Shown: positions 42,976-51,214 of the stretch, one piece after another
How the letters are laid out: each line of letters starts with the position of its first letter
Numbering within the stretch: position 1 is the first letter of the stretch
Assembly (NCBI RefSeq): GCF_902706195.1
Contig: NZ_CACSJO010000020.1
Coordinates: 1-64,000 of the forward strand
Length of the DNA stretch: 64,000 nucleotides
Origin: Novosphingobium sp. 18050
GTDB taxonomy: Bacteria > Pseudomonadota > Alphaproteobacteria > Sphingomonadales > Sphingomonadaceae
Reading direction: 5' to 3'
Position numbers and translations under genes: made by a program
The notes under the pieces: generated by a model
What the model saw: only the letters and a program-made list of their open reading frames with translations
Databases searched by the model: none
What the model was told of the DNA's origin: nothing

Positions 42976-43358
42976 GACAACTGCTCCTTTTCGAGGATGG
43001 CATCGGCGGCCCGGGTCCGGTCCGCCTGTTCGGCATTTTCACGCGTCTGTTCAAGGGCACGCCCGGCATCGGCCTTGAACGGGTGCATGACCACCTCGAT
43101 CAGCCGCTTGCGGGTCGCGTTGCGCTCGGCCTCGGCGGAACCTTCGGCGCGGTAGGCGTCGAGGGCGCCGCGATCCAGCCAGCCCGCCGCCTCGCCCATG
43201 CGCTCGACCGTGTCGAGACGCTCGCGCGTGATCGCCAACTCCTGAAGCAGGGCGACGGTCATCGCGGTCAGGCGGGCAATCTCAGGCGCTTCTCCGGGAA
43301 TGCTCCGGCGCGGTTCGGCAAAATATTTGGCAGGGCTGTACGTCATAAGTCCACTCAT
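42972..43358 (-). CDS. Small helical partner protein of methyltransferase 3 (unknown family)
   Basis: This 128-residue protein is strongly helical and charged. Its core ALLQELAITRERLDTVERMG (37-56) aligns with the ARELWVVADRQIVTE core of the protein at 2817 and the SEVWIMRDRQIVTE core of that at 16605. A long charged tail (DAGRALEQTRENAEQAD) may form a coiled coil. It comes before the methyltransferase in this operon and is coupled to it by ATGA. An alternative start at 43346 is possible. Function unknown; a subunit of the methyltransferase is inferred. Confidence 0.72.
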   Translation of the reverse strand: MSGLMTYSPAKYFAEPRRSIPGEAPEIARLTAMTVALLQELAITRERLDTVERMGEAAGWLDRGALDAYRAEGSAEAERNATRKRLIEVVMHPFKADAGRALEQTRENAEQADRTRAADAILEKEQLS

Positions 43359-43495
43359 CGGATCGTTGCTTCCATGTGAGCGCAGGAACGAACGCGGCCA
43401 ATCCCAAAGCCACGCTGGGACTCATGCATGAAGCGTATGACATCGCGGTCGCGAAGGCCCTAGTCGCCCCCCTTCCACCGAGTAGAGCTTGCAGC

Positions 43496-44347
43496 ATGCC
43501 AGACTACATGCCCCCATCCGACCGCGGCGGTCCGCAAGTGCGCCGCGCCTATACCGAGTGCCGCTTTGGCCAGCTCCATTATCGCTATGCCGCACCAGCA
43601 GTGCGAAGCGGCAAGCCCGCGCTCGTCATGCTGCACCAGAACCCCTCATCCTCGCAGGAATATCTACCGTTGATCGCGGAAATGGCGAAGGACCGGGAGG
43701 TCTACGCCTTCGACACCCCCGGAAACGGCATGTCGGACACGCCGCCGGAGCCGCAACCGCTGGACCAGCTTGCAGGCGCCTTCGCGGACGGCATAGCGGC
43801 GCTCGGACTGGGCGAGGAGCGGTCCGTTGACCTGTTCGGCTATCATTCTGGCACCTACCTGTGCACCGAACTGGCGATCGCCGCCCCGCTGCGCGTCGGC
43901 CGCCTCGTCCTGTCGGGGCTACCCATGCGATCGGTGCAGGAGCGCGAGGTCAATCTCGCCAAGGCGCGCGCGGTTACATTGCCGGGCGAGGACGGCGACG
44001 AGATACTCGACTGGATGCGCTGGCTCTGGAACTTCACCGTGACCGAGCGGCTTCCCGGCGCCGACTTCGAACAGGCGGTCTGGACCTTCCGCGACAAGGC
44101 CGCCGCCATGCATCGCCGCGCCTGGACCTATATCGGCGTGTGGTCCTACGATGCGGCGAAGCGTCTGCCGCTGGTGACCCAGCCGGTCCTCGTGGTTCAG
44201 CCCCACGAACCACTGCTCGAAGCCAGCCGCGAGGCCGCCGCCTTCTTCCCCGATGCCAGATGCGAGGAACTCCCCGGCCTCAGCCGCGACGTCTTCGCTG
44301 TAGGCATCCCCGAATTCGCCCGATCCATCAGGAGCTTCTGCCAATGA
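43496..44347 (+). CDS. Alpha/beta-hydrolase-fold protein with GxHxG elbow, copy B
   Basis: This 283-residue protein has LVMLHQNPSSSQEY, AFDTPGNGMSDTPP and the elbow DLFGYHSGTYLC, with H117 in place of the nucleophile Ser. The late His position reads GLSRDVFAV, so that His is replaced too. The start at 43496 matches the N-termini of the paralogs at 52784 and 56185 and leaves 137 bases for the divergent promoter; an earlier ATG would collide with the promoter of the methyltransferase 3 operon. Its stop overlaps the amine oxidase start as ATGA, so the two probably act in one pathway step sequence. Confidence 0.8.
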   Translation: MPDYMPPSDRGGPQVRRAYTECRFGQLHYRYAAPAVRSGKPALVMLHQNPSSSQEYLPLIAEMAKDREVYAFDTPGNGMSDTPPEPQPLDQLAGAFADGIAALGLGEERSVDLFGYHSGTYLCTELAIAAPLRVGRLVLSGLPMRSVQEREVNLAKARAVTLPGEDGDEILDWMRWLWNFTVTERLPGADFEQAVWTFRDKAAAMHRRAWTYIGVWSYDAAKRLPLVTQPVLVVQPHEPLLEASREAAAFFPDARCEELPGLSRDVFAVGIPEFARSIRSFCQ

Positions 44348-45729
44348 CCCTTCCCGCGACCAACGTGCCCGTGCTGATCATCGGCGCCGGCCTTGCCGGG
44401 CTCTATGCCGCCATGGAACTGGAAAAGCAGGGGATCGAGGCGCAGATCGTCGATGCCGCGCCTGTCCTCGGCGGGCGTATCCGCACGATTGTGGTGGACG
44501 GCGAACCGATCGACATCGGCGGTACCGGCCTTGGCCCCTCGCACCTTCGCGCACATGCCATGGTCGAGCGCTTCGGGTTGCCCTCGCGTCCGCTGACCCG
44601 GCGCGGCAAGACCGCGTTCTCGATCAACGGCGCGCTGTTCGATGCCCAAGACTGGGAGAACCATCCCGCCAACCGCTGTGTCGGTGAGGAGCGCGAGATC
44701 CTGCCCGCACGGATGGACAGCTACTACATGCAGACGCTGTTGCCGTTCTTCGAGATCGAAGGCTGGCTCGACCCGGCGAACGCGCAGTACGATATTCCTT
44801 TTGCGGAATATCTGCGCGGCAAAGGCTTGTCCGAAGAAGCGCTGCGCCTCGTCAACATGTGCATCAACACCAACGACATCGAGACGGTTTCGGCACTGTC
44901 GATGTTCCGCGACGCCATCAAATGGCGCTCGGTGGGCTTCGACGATCCGAAGAATTTCGACCAGTACGGCGATGCCCAGTACAAGCCGATCCGCCTCGAA
45001 GGCGGGATGGTACGCCTGCCCGAAGCGATGGCCTCCTCGCTGCGCCGTGCCCCGATGCTCGGCCGCAAGGTCGTGCGGATCGAGCATGGCGAGAGCGGCG
45101 CGACCGCGACTTTCGACGACGGCTCGACGATCATCGCCGGCCGTATGATCATCACCGTGCCGTTCGTCGCGCTCAAGCATGTCATCTTCGACCCGCCGCT
45201 GCCCGAGCCGCTCGGCGAGGCGATCGGCTGCGCTGCCAGTTCGGGGAACACCCAGTTCATCCTCAAGACGAGCAGCCGGTTCTGGGAAGAGGACGGCCTT
45301 GCCCCGTCGCTGTGGAGCGATACGCTGTTCGAACGCCTCTTCGTCGAGTTCAACGAGGATGACAGCGTCAATCACCTGCGCATCTGGATCAACGGCGACA
45401 ACGCCAAGCGGGTCGATGAAATGGGCGCCTCGGCAGGCGAGGAACTGATCGCGACGCTGGCACGTATCCGCCCCTCGACCGATGGCAAGCTGGAAGTCGT
45501 GCACCAGGTATCATGGGCCGCGGAACAGCTCATCGGCGGCGAGAAGTACGTGATGGGCCCCGGACAGGTGACGCGCTATGCCCGCCACATGGCGACGCCC
45601 GTCGGCGCGCTGCACTGGGCCGGCGAGCACCACAAGAGCACGGAAGTAGGCATCGAAGCAGCGCTGCAATCGGGTGAACGTGCTGCCGCCGAAGTCGCGG
45701 CGATCCTTCAACCGCAGGCGGTGAACTGA
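44344..45729 (+). CDS. Flavin-containing amine oxidase family protein
   Basis: This 461-residue flavoenzyme has the FAD fold VLIIGAGLAGLYAAMELEKQG (10-30), the second FAD motif VLGGRIRT, and the C-terminal substrate/FAD segment GALHWAGEHHKSTEVG, all in the monoamine oxidase/phytoene-desaturase superfamily. It oxidises a C-N (or C-C) bond to an imine or enamine with O2 or a quinone as acceptor. There is no signal peptide. It is coupled to the GxHxG protein gene upstream. The imine product could be a substrate of the triple RidA protein at 20558 (inference). A strong terminator follows. Confidence 0.88.
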   Translation: MTLPATNVPVLIIGAGLAGLYAAMELEKQGIEAQIVDAAPVLGGRIRTIVVDGEPIDIGGTGLGPSHLRAHAMVERFGLPSRPLTRRGKTAFSINGALFDAQDWENHPANRCVGEEREILPARMDSYYMQTLLPFFEIEGWLDPANAQYDIPFAEYLRGKGLSEEALRLVNMCINTNDIETVSALSMFRDAIKWRSVGFDDPKNFDQYGDAQYKPIRLEGGMVRLPEAMASSLRRAPMLGRKVVRIEHGESGATATFDDGSTIIAGRMIITVPFVALKHVIFDPPLPEPLGEAIGCAASSGNTQFILKTSSRFWEEDGLAPSLWSDTLFERLFVEFNEDDSVNHLRIWINGDNAKRVDEMGASAGEELIATLARIRPSTDGKLEVVHQVSWAAEQLIGGEKYVMGPGQVTRYARHMATPVGALHWAGEHHKSTEVGIEAALQSGERAAAEVAAILQPQAVN

Positions 45730-45736
45730 ACCAAAA

Positions 45737-45773
45737 CGAAAGGGGCGCTCCGGTAAACAGAGCGCCCCTTTCG
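45737..45773. terminator. Hairpin between convergent genes
   Basis: Perfect 14-base arms (cgaaaggggcgctc, 45737-45750, and its complement 45760-45773) enclose a nine-base loop between the amine oxidase and the MFS gene stops. It can serve both strands. Confidence 0.88.
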
Positions 45774-45777
45774 TCCC

Positions 45778-47145
45778 CTAAGCCGCGCGGACGATAACGA
45801 CGTCGCGGAATTCAGCATCGGTGCCCAGTCGCCGCTTCATACCCCTGGCCGCCAGTCCGTAAAGGATCAGGCCCAGCGCGATGACCGGCAGGCCTACCGT
45901 CGTCATCGAGGCGCCGATCAGGGCCGGGTCGCGATAGACGTGCTCGGTGGAGAAGGCGATCAGCAGGGGCCCCATCGTCGCGCCCAGCAGTGTATTTGTC
46001 AGCCCCAGCATCGATGTGGCGAAACCGCGCATGTTGCCCGGCACCAGTTCGGTCACGCTCGAGATCATCGTCGTCCCCAGCATCGGCATGATCGCGATGG
46101 AAAGGACCACCATTGCCAGCCCCACCGGGAAGGACGGCGCGAAGGCCAACATCGTGCTGGGCAGCGCGAAGAGGCAGATTGCCATTAGCAACCTGAGCTT
46201 GCTGCCCGGCCTGCCGCGCCGCGCGATCCGATCGTTCACCCAGCCCGCGGTCAGCGCCCCCACGCCTCCGCAGATCACCGCCGCCGTACCGAGCCACTCA
46301 CCCACATCCACCGGGCTGCGCTCAAAAGTACGGATCAGGTAGGTAGCGTTCCACCCGGCGAGCCCATAGGTGTGCATCGTGGCGACCGCGAAGCCGACGT
46401 AGAAGGGCAGGAACACGATCCAGTTCCGCCTGAGATAGCCGAACGACTCCGCGAAACCGCTCATGCCCTGGGGCGCGGCCACCGACCGCCGCACAGGCTC
46501 GCGGTAGACCAGCATCAGCGCGGCCACGAAAAGACCGATCACCCCGCAGATCGCAAAGACTATGCGCCATGGGGCCATCCCGCCCAGCAACGGCAGGTGG
46601 TCAAATACCCCGCGCGGCGCCGCCGCCAGCACCTGCGCGGTAAGAAACAGGCCGATCCCCGGCGCAACCGCCTGCCCCAGCAGGTAGACACTGATAGGCC
46701 GCCCGCGCTGGTCGGCGGGGAACATGTCGCCGATCATCGATATGGCGCACGGCGCCAGAGCCGCCTCGCCCAGCCCTACGAGCAGTCGTGCGGCGAACAA
46801 TTCGCCGAAGCTCGATGCCTCGGCACCGTAGAGCGTAGCGAGGCTCCATACGAAGATGCCAAAGATCAGCAGCCGCTTGCGCGAAACGCGGTCGGCGAGA
46901 AGACCGAGCGGAATACCCATGACCGCGTAGAAGATGCCGAATGACAGACCCTGCAGCAGACTGATCTGCAGGTCGGTGATATTCAGCTCGGCGCGCACCG
47001 GCTGGACCACCAGGGTCAGTATGCCCCGGTCGATGACCGAGATGATGGAGGCGATGCAGAACAGCACCAGCACGCCCCATGACCGCAATCGCGGGGGATA
47101 GGGCTGGACCGCGATCGGGCCGGCGGCGTCATCGGTCATGGACAT
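45778..47145 (-). CDS. MFS transporter, Spinster-like
   Basis: This 455-residue membrane protein has about 12 helices of the major facilitator superfamily. The patterns IISVIDRGILTLVVQPVRAEL and GIPLGLLADRVSRKRLL at helices 1-3 are typical of Spinster-like members common in sphingomonads. It moves a lipophilic or organic-acid substrate across the inner membrane. The ATG at 47145 with GAAGG upstream is chosen; ATG 47139 with AAGGG is an alternative. It is divergent from a LysR gene across a 61-base region with a perfect inverted repeat, so the regulator probably controls it. Confidence 0.87.
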   Translation of the reverse strand: MSMTDDAAGPIAVQPYPPRLRSWGVLVLFCIASIISVIDRGILTLVVQPVRAELNITDLQISLLQGLSFGIFYAVMGIPLGLLADRVSRKRLLIFGIFVWSLATLYGAEASSFGELFAARLLVGLGEAALAPCAISMIGDMFPADQRGRPISVYLLGQAVAPGIGLFLTAQVLAAAPRGVFDHLPLLGGMAPWRIVFAICGVIGLFVAALMLVYREPVRRSVAAPQGMSGFAESFGYLRRNWIVFLPFYVGFAVATMHTYGLAGWNATYLIRTFERSPVDVGEWLGTAAVICGGVGALTAGWVNDRIARRGRPGSKLRLLMAICLFALPSTMLAFAPSFPVGLAMVVLSIAIMPMLGTTMISSVTELVPGNMRGFATSMLGLTNTLLGATMGPLLIAFSTEHVYRDPALIGASMTTVGLPVIALGLILYGLAARGMKRRLGTDAEFRDVVIVRAA

Positions 47146-47158
47146 CCCTTGCCTTCGT

Positions 47159-47186
47159 TCAAATGTTCCATCACCATGACATTTGA
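47159..47186. promoter_or_regulatory. Inverted repeat TCAAATGT-N12-ACATTTGA, candidate LysR operator
   Basis: Perfect eight-base arms with a 12-base spacer lie in the short divergent region between the MFS gene and the LysR gene. Placement and T-N11-A-like geometry fit an autoregulatory LysR site. Confidence 0.65.
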
Positions 47187-47206
47187 TCACAGACAGGAAT
47201 ACCGGG

Positions 47207-48112
47207 TTGAGCCGTTCTATCGACATGCGGAGACTCGAGCAGTTCGTAGCGGTTGCGCGCACGGGTAGTCTCGGGAAAGCCGCTATTGAATTGGGCATGA
47301 CCCAACCGACGCTGACGCGGAATATGCGCGGGCTCGAAACAGACCTCGGCTCACGCCTCTTCGCGCGTGGCCCCTCGGGTACGATGCTGACGCCAGCGGG
47401 CGACCGCTTCCTGCCGCGCGCCGAGGAACTGCTCAACAGTCTCGAACGGGCCCTGAGCGAAATCGACGAGGAAGGGGCGCAGGCGACGCTCAAGCTGGGC
47501 ATATCGCCCAACTTCCACTTCGACCTGATACCGGGAGCGATCAACCGGCACGTGCAGGAGAACCCGCTTCTCAACATCCATGTCATCTCGGCGACCCGCG
47601 AGCAGATTGCTGAGGACTTGCGCCGCAAGGAAATGGATCTTGGCTTCTGCCTGATCCCCAGCTTCTTCTATACCCGCAGCACCGAACTCAACGAGATCGA
47701 GTTCGAGGCGCTCGGGGAAGAATTGATCCTGCCCTATGTTCGGCCGGACCATCCCTATGCCGCCGTAACCCGGCTTGAGGACACGGCGGGAATACGCTGG
47801 GCGGTTCCGCACCAGGTTTCCGTCAGCTACCGGTTCGAGAGCGCGTTCTACCGCAACCGGCTGCCGGTGCCGCCGCAGTCGCTCAACGCCACCTCGCTGT
47901 CGCTCCTGCGAAGCTCCGCGCTGGAGAGCGACATGGCCGCGCTGCTCCCGGCCCGCTACGCCGCAGCGGATGTCGCCGCGGGGCGGCTTGCGGTGCTGGA
48001 TATCGAAGCGATGCGCTTCGACTTCGTGTTCGGCTTCATGGAGCGCCGGGGCGTGCGCGCCACCCCGGTCTCCACGCGGTTCCGGGCCCTGGTGCGCGCC
48101 GCACTGGACTGA
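47207..48112 (+). CDS. LysR-family transcriptional regulator
   Basis: This 301-residue protein has an N-terminal LysR helix-turn-helix (MRRLEQFVAVARTGSLGKAA, then LGMTQPTLTRNMRGLE and GSRLFARG) and a C-terminal effector domain starting ATLKLGISPNFHF. The TTG at 47207 has AGGA eight bases upstream; the ATG at 47225 is a shorter alternative. It is divergent from the Spinster-like MFS gene, with an inverted repeat between them, and so most likely regulates export or import by that transporter. A hairpin overlaps its stop codon. Confidence 0.9.
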   Translation: MSRSIDMRRLEQFVAVARTGSLGKAAIELGMTQPTLTRNMRGLETDLGSRLFARGPSGTMLTPAGDRFLPRAEELLNSLERALSEIDEEGAQATLKLGISPNFHFDLIPGAINRHVQENPLLNIHVISATREQIAEDLRRKEMDLGFCLIPSFFYTRSTELNEIEFEALGEELILPYVRPDHPYAAVTRLEDTAGIRWAVPHQVSVSYRFESAFYRNRLPVPPQSLNATSLSLLRSSALESDMAALLPARYAAADVAAGRLAVLDIEAMRFDFVFGFMERRGVRATPVSTRFRALVRAALD

Positions 48113-48132
48113 AGGGCGCCGCAGCGCCCTTC
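48111..48132. terminator. Hairpin between LysR and cupin genes
   Basis: Perfect nine-base arms (gaagggcgc, 48111-48119, and gcgcccttc, 48124-48132) with a four-base loop lie between two convergent genes. Confidence 0.75.
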
Positions 48133-48135
48133 CCT

Positions 48136-48678
48136 TCACGGCTGCGCTGCAGGCGCCTTGCGCAGCGGCAGCGTCTTTTCGAGATCGCCTAGCGTGATCT
48201 GGACCACCAGGCAGACCTTGCGCCCGGTCTTCGCCTCGCAGCGGAAACGGTGGCCCTTGCCGGTCCAGTTCTCGGCCAGTACCGCCTCACCCGGATTCAG
48301 GCGGTAGGTCTTGCCGTCCCCGGTATCGATCAGCTGGTTGCCCTGCAGGTAGAGCAGGACATTGGTATTAGTCGCATAGTGCCATTCAGACTGGAACCCG
48401 TCCGGCCAGTAGGCGATCACCACCCGCCGCACCTGCCGGTCGAACAGCACGTTCATGCCGTAGCTGCCCTGCGAGACCGGCACGGCCATTTCCTCGACGT
48501 GGGTGAGCCCGTCATCCGCCGAATAGAGGTGATACCAGCGCACCGGCTCCGCGAAATCGCCGAACAGGTTGTCCGCCGCCGCGATCGCCGAGGGTGGAAC
48601 CAGCGATGCCGCCAGAGCGGCCCCCACGGGGACCATGCGCCGCATGATCCCCGCAATCCCCGTTGAAGCGCCCCTCAT
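48136..48678 (-). CDS. Periplasmic cupin-domain protein
   Basis: This 180-residue protein has an N-terminal signal peptide (hydrophobic GAALAASLVPPSAIAAAD) and one beta-barrel cupin-like domain with EWHYATNTNVLLYLQGN and LNPGEAVLAENWTGKGHRF. His residues in those two motifs could bind a metal. It begins on the last base of the TonB receptor 4 stop (TGATG), so it is co-translated with the receptor. A periplasmic binding or processing role for the imported compound is inferred; enzymatic activity cannot be judged. Confidence 0.75.
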   Translation of the reverse strand: MRGASTGIAGIMRRMVPVGAALAASLVPPSAIAAADNLFGDFAEPVRWYHLYSADDGLTHVEEMAVPVSQGSYGMNVLFDRQVRRVVIAYWPDGFQSEWHYATNTNVLLYLQGNQLIDTGDGKTYRLNPGEAVLAENWTGKGHRFRCEAKTGRKVCLVVQITLGDLEKTLPLRKAPAAQP

Positions 48679-51083
48679 CAGAAGTTGTACCGGATGCGTG
48701 CGCCGATCTGACGCCCGGTACGCAGCCCGACGAGGATGTCGTTGGTGTTGGATCGCAGCACGTCCACGTTGCGCACGATACTGGTATAGGTCCGCTCGTT
48801 GGTAAGGTTCAGCACGAAGGCCTCGATCCGTGCACGGTCGGACGAAAGACCCGCGCGCAGGTTCACCAGATGCGTATCGGGCGTGTACGCAAGGTTCGCC
48901 TCGGTCGCATACATGCGGTTCTTGTAGATGTAGTCCGCGCGCAGATACCACTGGTCAAGCATGCCGCCCAGGATCGGCGACGGCAGGTCCGCGGTGTACT
49001 GCGCGCCCAGCGTGGCATTGACCGAAGGCACGCGCGGCAGGCTGTTGCCGGAAACGTCCGTGCTGCCCGTGATCGACACGGCGCATGTCACACAGACATA
49101 ATCGACGATCTCGCTGTAGTTGTAGCCGATGCCGCCGTTGAACGCGAGGTTCTGGCTCGCGCGCCAGTCGAGCTGGCCCTCGATGCCCGCCAGCCGGGTC
49201 TTGCCGGCGTTGGCCGAGAACGTCTGTACCTGCGTCTGATTGCCCGATCCTCCGGCCGGCACCACCGCGTTGACCGAGATGATCTGGTCGTTCCAGGTCC
49301 CGTAGTACGCGCTCACGTCATAGCTCAGCGTACCGAACAGCCGGCCCTTCACGCCCAGTTCCCACTGTTCGAGCGTCTCGGGCCTGACGGTCGTCTGCGC
49401 GCCGGTCTGCTGGAACGCCGCGTCCTGCACCGCCTGCGATGCGGTGGCGAGCGAGGAGTTGAACGCGCCGGGGTTCATGCCCTTCGACCACGATCCGTAG
49501 ATCGTCAGGTCGCGGGTCGGCTCGATGGTAAGGCTGACGCGCGGCAGGAAGTTCTTGTAAGTCGCCTTGAGCAGCGTGTCGGTCGGCTTGTCGAAGATGC
49601 GGCGGCGCGAATAGATGTTGTCGATCTGGTAGCGACCGTCGAAGCTGAGATTCATGATCCCCAGCGTGTAGCCCAGCCCGAAGAAACCGCTCCACGTCTT
49701 CGCCTGGTTAATGACCGATCCGGTCGAGACGCGGTAGCCGGTGGGATAAAGGGCGTTGGCGTTCGGCGTGCTGAGCGCCTCGGTGTAATTTGCACCGACC
49801 GTCCAGGTGAACGGGCCCTTGCCGGTGGAGGCAGCGCGCAGCTCGGCCGACCAGTCGTCGAACATGTATTCCACGTAGGATTCGTAATCGACGAAGGGGC
49901 GCACCAGGTTCGCGTTGGTGCCGTTGAAGTTCGGGTTAGCGACACTTCGTGTATCCTCAAGGTCGAGGTCGTTAAGCGTCGCGTAGTGGTTCTGGTTCCA
50001 GGCGACGAGCGCGGAGATGCTGACCGGCGCGAACGGTGCATCCCACGTCAGCCCGCCGTGGACGTGATAGGCCCGGCGCTTCATGCCTGCCTCGGTCTGT
50101 ACCAGGTTGTCGAACAGCAGCGGGACATTGGGATTGTCGATGACCTGGCTGCGGAACAGCGGATCCATGATGACATTGCTGGCGGGCGTCAGCGTGGGAC
50201 TGCCCGGCAGCTTGCCGCAAATGTAATTGAGCCCGCGGCCCAGCCCGGCGTCGCAGTTGTAGTCGGGGCTGGCGAACTTGCCGAGCGGCCCCGGGCCGTC
50301 ATCGTCATGCCAACCCAATCCGAAGATGCGGAGGGTCAGGTTCTCCGTTGGCTTGGCGATCAGCGTTACCGCAAGGCTGGTCGATTCCTGCTGGCCGAGC
50401 GTCTCCGACGCGCCGCCGGGATTGTCGAAGTCGCCGTCGGTGTAGAAATGCCGGCCACTGACGCGGAACAGCAGCTTGTCGGGAATGATCGCGCCTTCCA
50501 GCGAGGCGGTGAAGTTGGTCCAGCTGTTGGAGGCGATCTGCCCTTCCACCGAACCGCGCAGCTCGTTCGTCGGGTCCTTGGTGACGAGGTTCACCGCACC
50601 GGCGAACGTCGCTCGGCCGAAATAGGCGCTCTGCGGGCCCTTGAGCACTTCGACGCGGGCAAGGTCGCCGATGCCTTCGACGAAGCCGCCGGTAACCGGC
50701 GCGCCGTCGATGAAGACCGAGACGTTGCCGTTCGAGGTCGGCGAAGAGGACGGCGTCATGCCGCGAATGATGATCTGCTGGTTGGAACGATCAGCGCGGC
50801 CCGAGCCCGAGTTCGACAGATACATGCTCGGCGTGACGTCTGCCACGTCGTTGAGGCTGGCGATGTTGCGCTTTTCAAGCGAGGCGGAATCGAGCGCGGT
50901 GATGGCGATCGGCACGTCCTGCAGCGATTCCTCGCGCTTGCGAGCAGTGACGACGATATCGCCGGGCAGGCTCACTCCGGCCTGTGCTTCCTGCGCGAGC
51001 GCGGGGGCTGCAGCGAGCCCCTGCCCGATCACTCCTACCGCGGCGGTGGCGAGCAGCATCCTGAGATAAGAATTGCGGTCCAT
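48678..51083 (-). CDS. TonB-dependent receptor 4
   Basis: This 801-residue receptor has a signal peptide (ending near ALAQEAQ), GDIVVTARKREESLQDVP, a plug with VSVFIDGAPVTGGFVEG and VLKGPQSAYFGRATFAGAVNLV, and a barrel ending ARIRYNF. The ATG at 51083 has AGGGA upstream and begins the signal peptide. Its plug matches the receptor at 37094 most closely. It lies 131 bases after GPH transporter 2 and is fused to the cupin gene, forming an uptake operon with outer- and inner-membrane steps. Ligand unknown. Confidence 0.93.
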   Translation of the reverse strand: MDRNSYLRMLLATAAVGVIGQGLAAAPALAQEAQAGVSLPGDIVVTARKREESLQDVPIAITALDSASLEKRNIASLNDVADVTPSMYLSNSGSGRADRSNQQIIIRGMTPSSSPTSNGNVSVFIDGAPVTGGFVEGIGDLARVEVLKGPQSAYFGRATFAGAVNLVTKDPTNELRGSVEGQIASNSWTNFTASLEGAIIPDKLLFRVSGRHFYTDGDFDNPGGASETLGQQESTSLAVTLIAKPTENLTLRIFGLGWHDDDGPGPLGKFASPDYNCDAGLGRGLNYICGKLPGSPTLTPASNVIMDPLFRSQVIDNPNVPLLFDNLVQTEAGMKRRAYHVHGGLTWDAPFAPVSISALVAWNQNHYATLNDLDLEDTRSVANPNFNGTNANLVRPFVDYESYVEYMFDDWSAELRAASTGKGPFTWTVGANYTEALSTPNANALYPTGYRVSTGSVINQAKTWSGFFGLGYTLGIMNLSFDGRYQIDNIYSRRRIFDKPTDTLLKATYKNFLPRVSLTIEPTRDLTIYGSWSKGMNPGAFNSSLATASQAVQDAAFQQTGAQTTVRPETLEQWELGVKGRLFGTLSYDVSAYYGTWNDQIISVNAVVPAGGSGNQTQVQTFSANAGKTRLAGIEGQLDWRASQNLAFNGGIGYNYSEIVDYVCVTCAVSITGSTDVSGNSLPRVPSVNATLGAQYTADLPSPILGGMLDQWYLRADYIYKNRMYATEANLAYTPDTHLVNLRAGLSSDRARIEAFVLNLTNERTYTSIVRNVDVLRSNTNDILVGLRTGRQIGARIRYNF

Positions 51084-51214
51084 TGCTTTTCCCTGTTCCT
51101 TGCCTTGTTTGCAGAACAGGTGACGCGGGCGGGACCGTTGCATAAGCAGCCAATCGCGGCTGGTCACTGTGCGATGAACGAGGGGCCTTCCAGCGCAGAC
51201 TTTCCACCCTGCGA

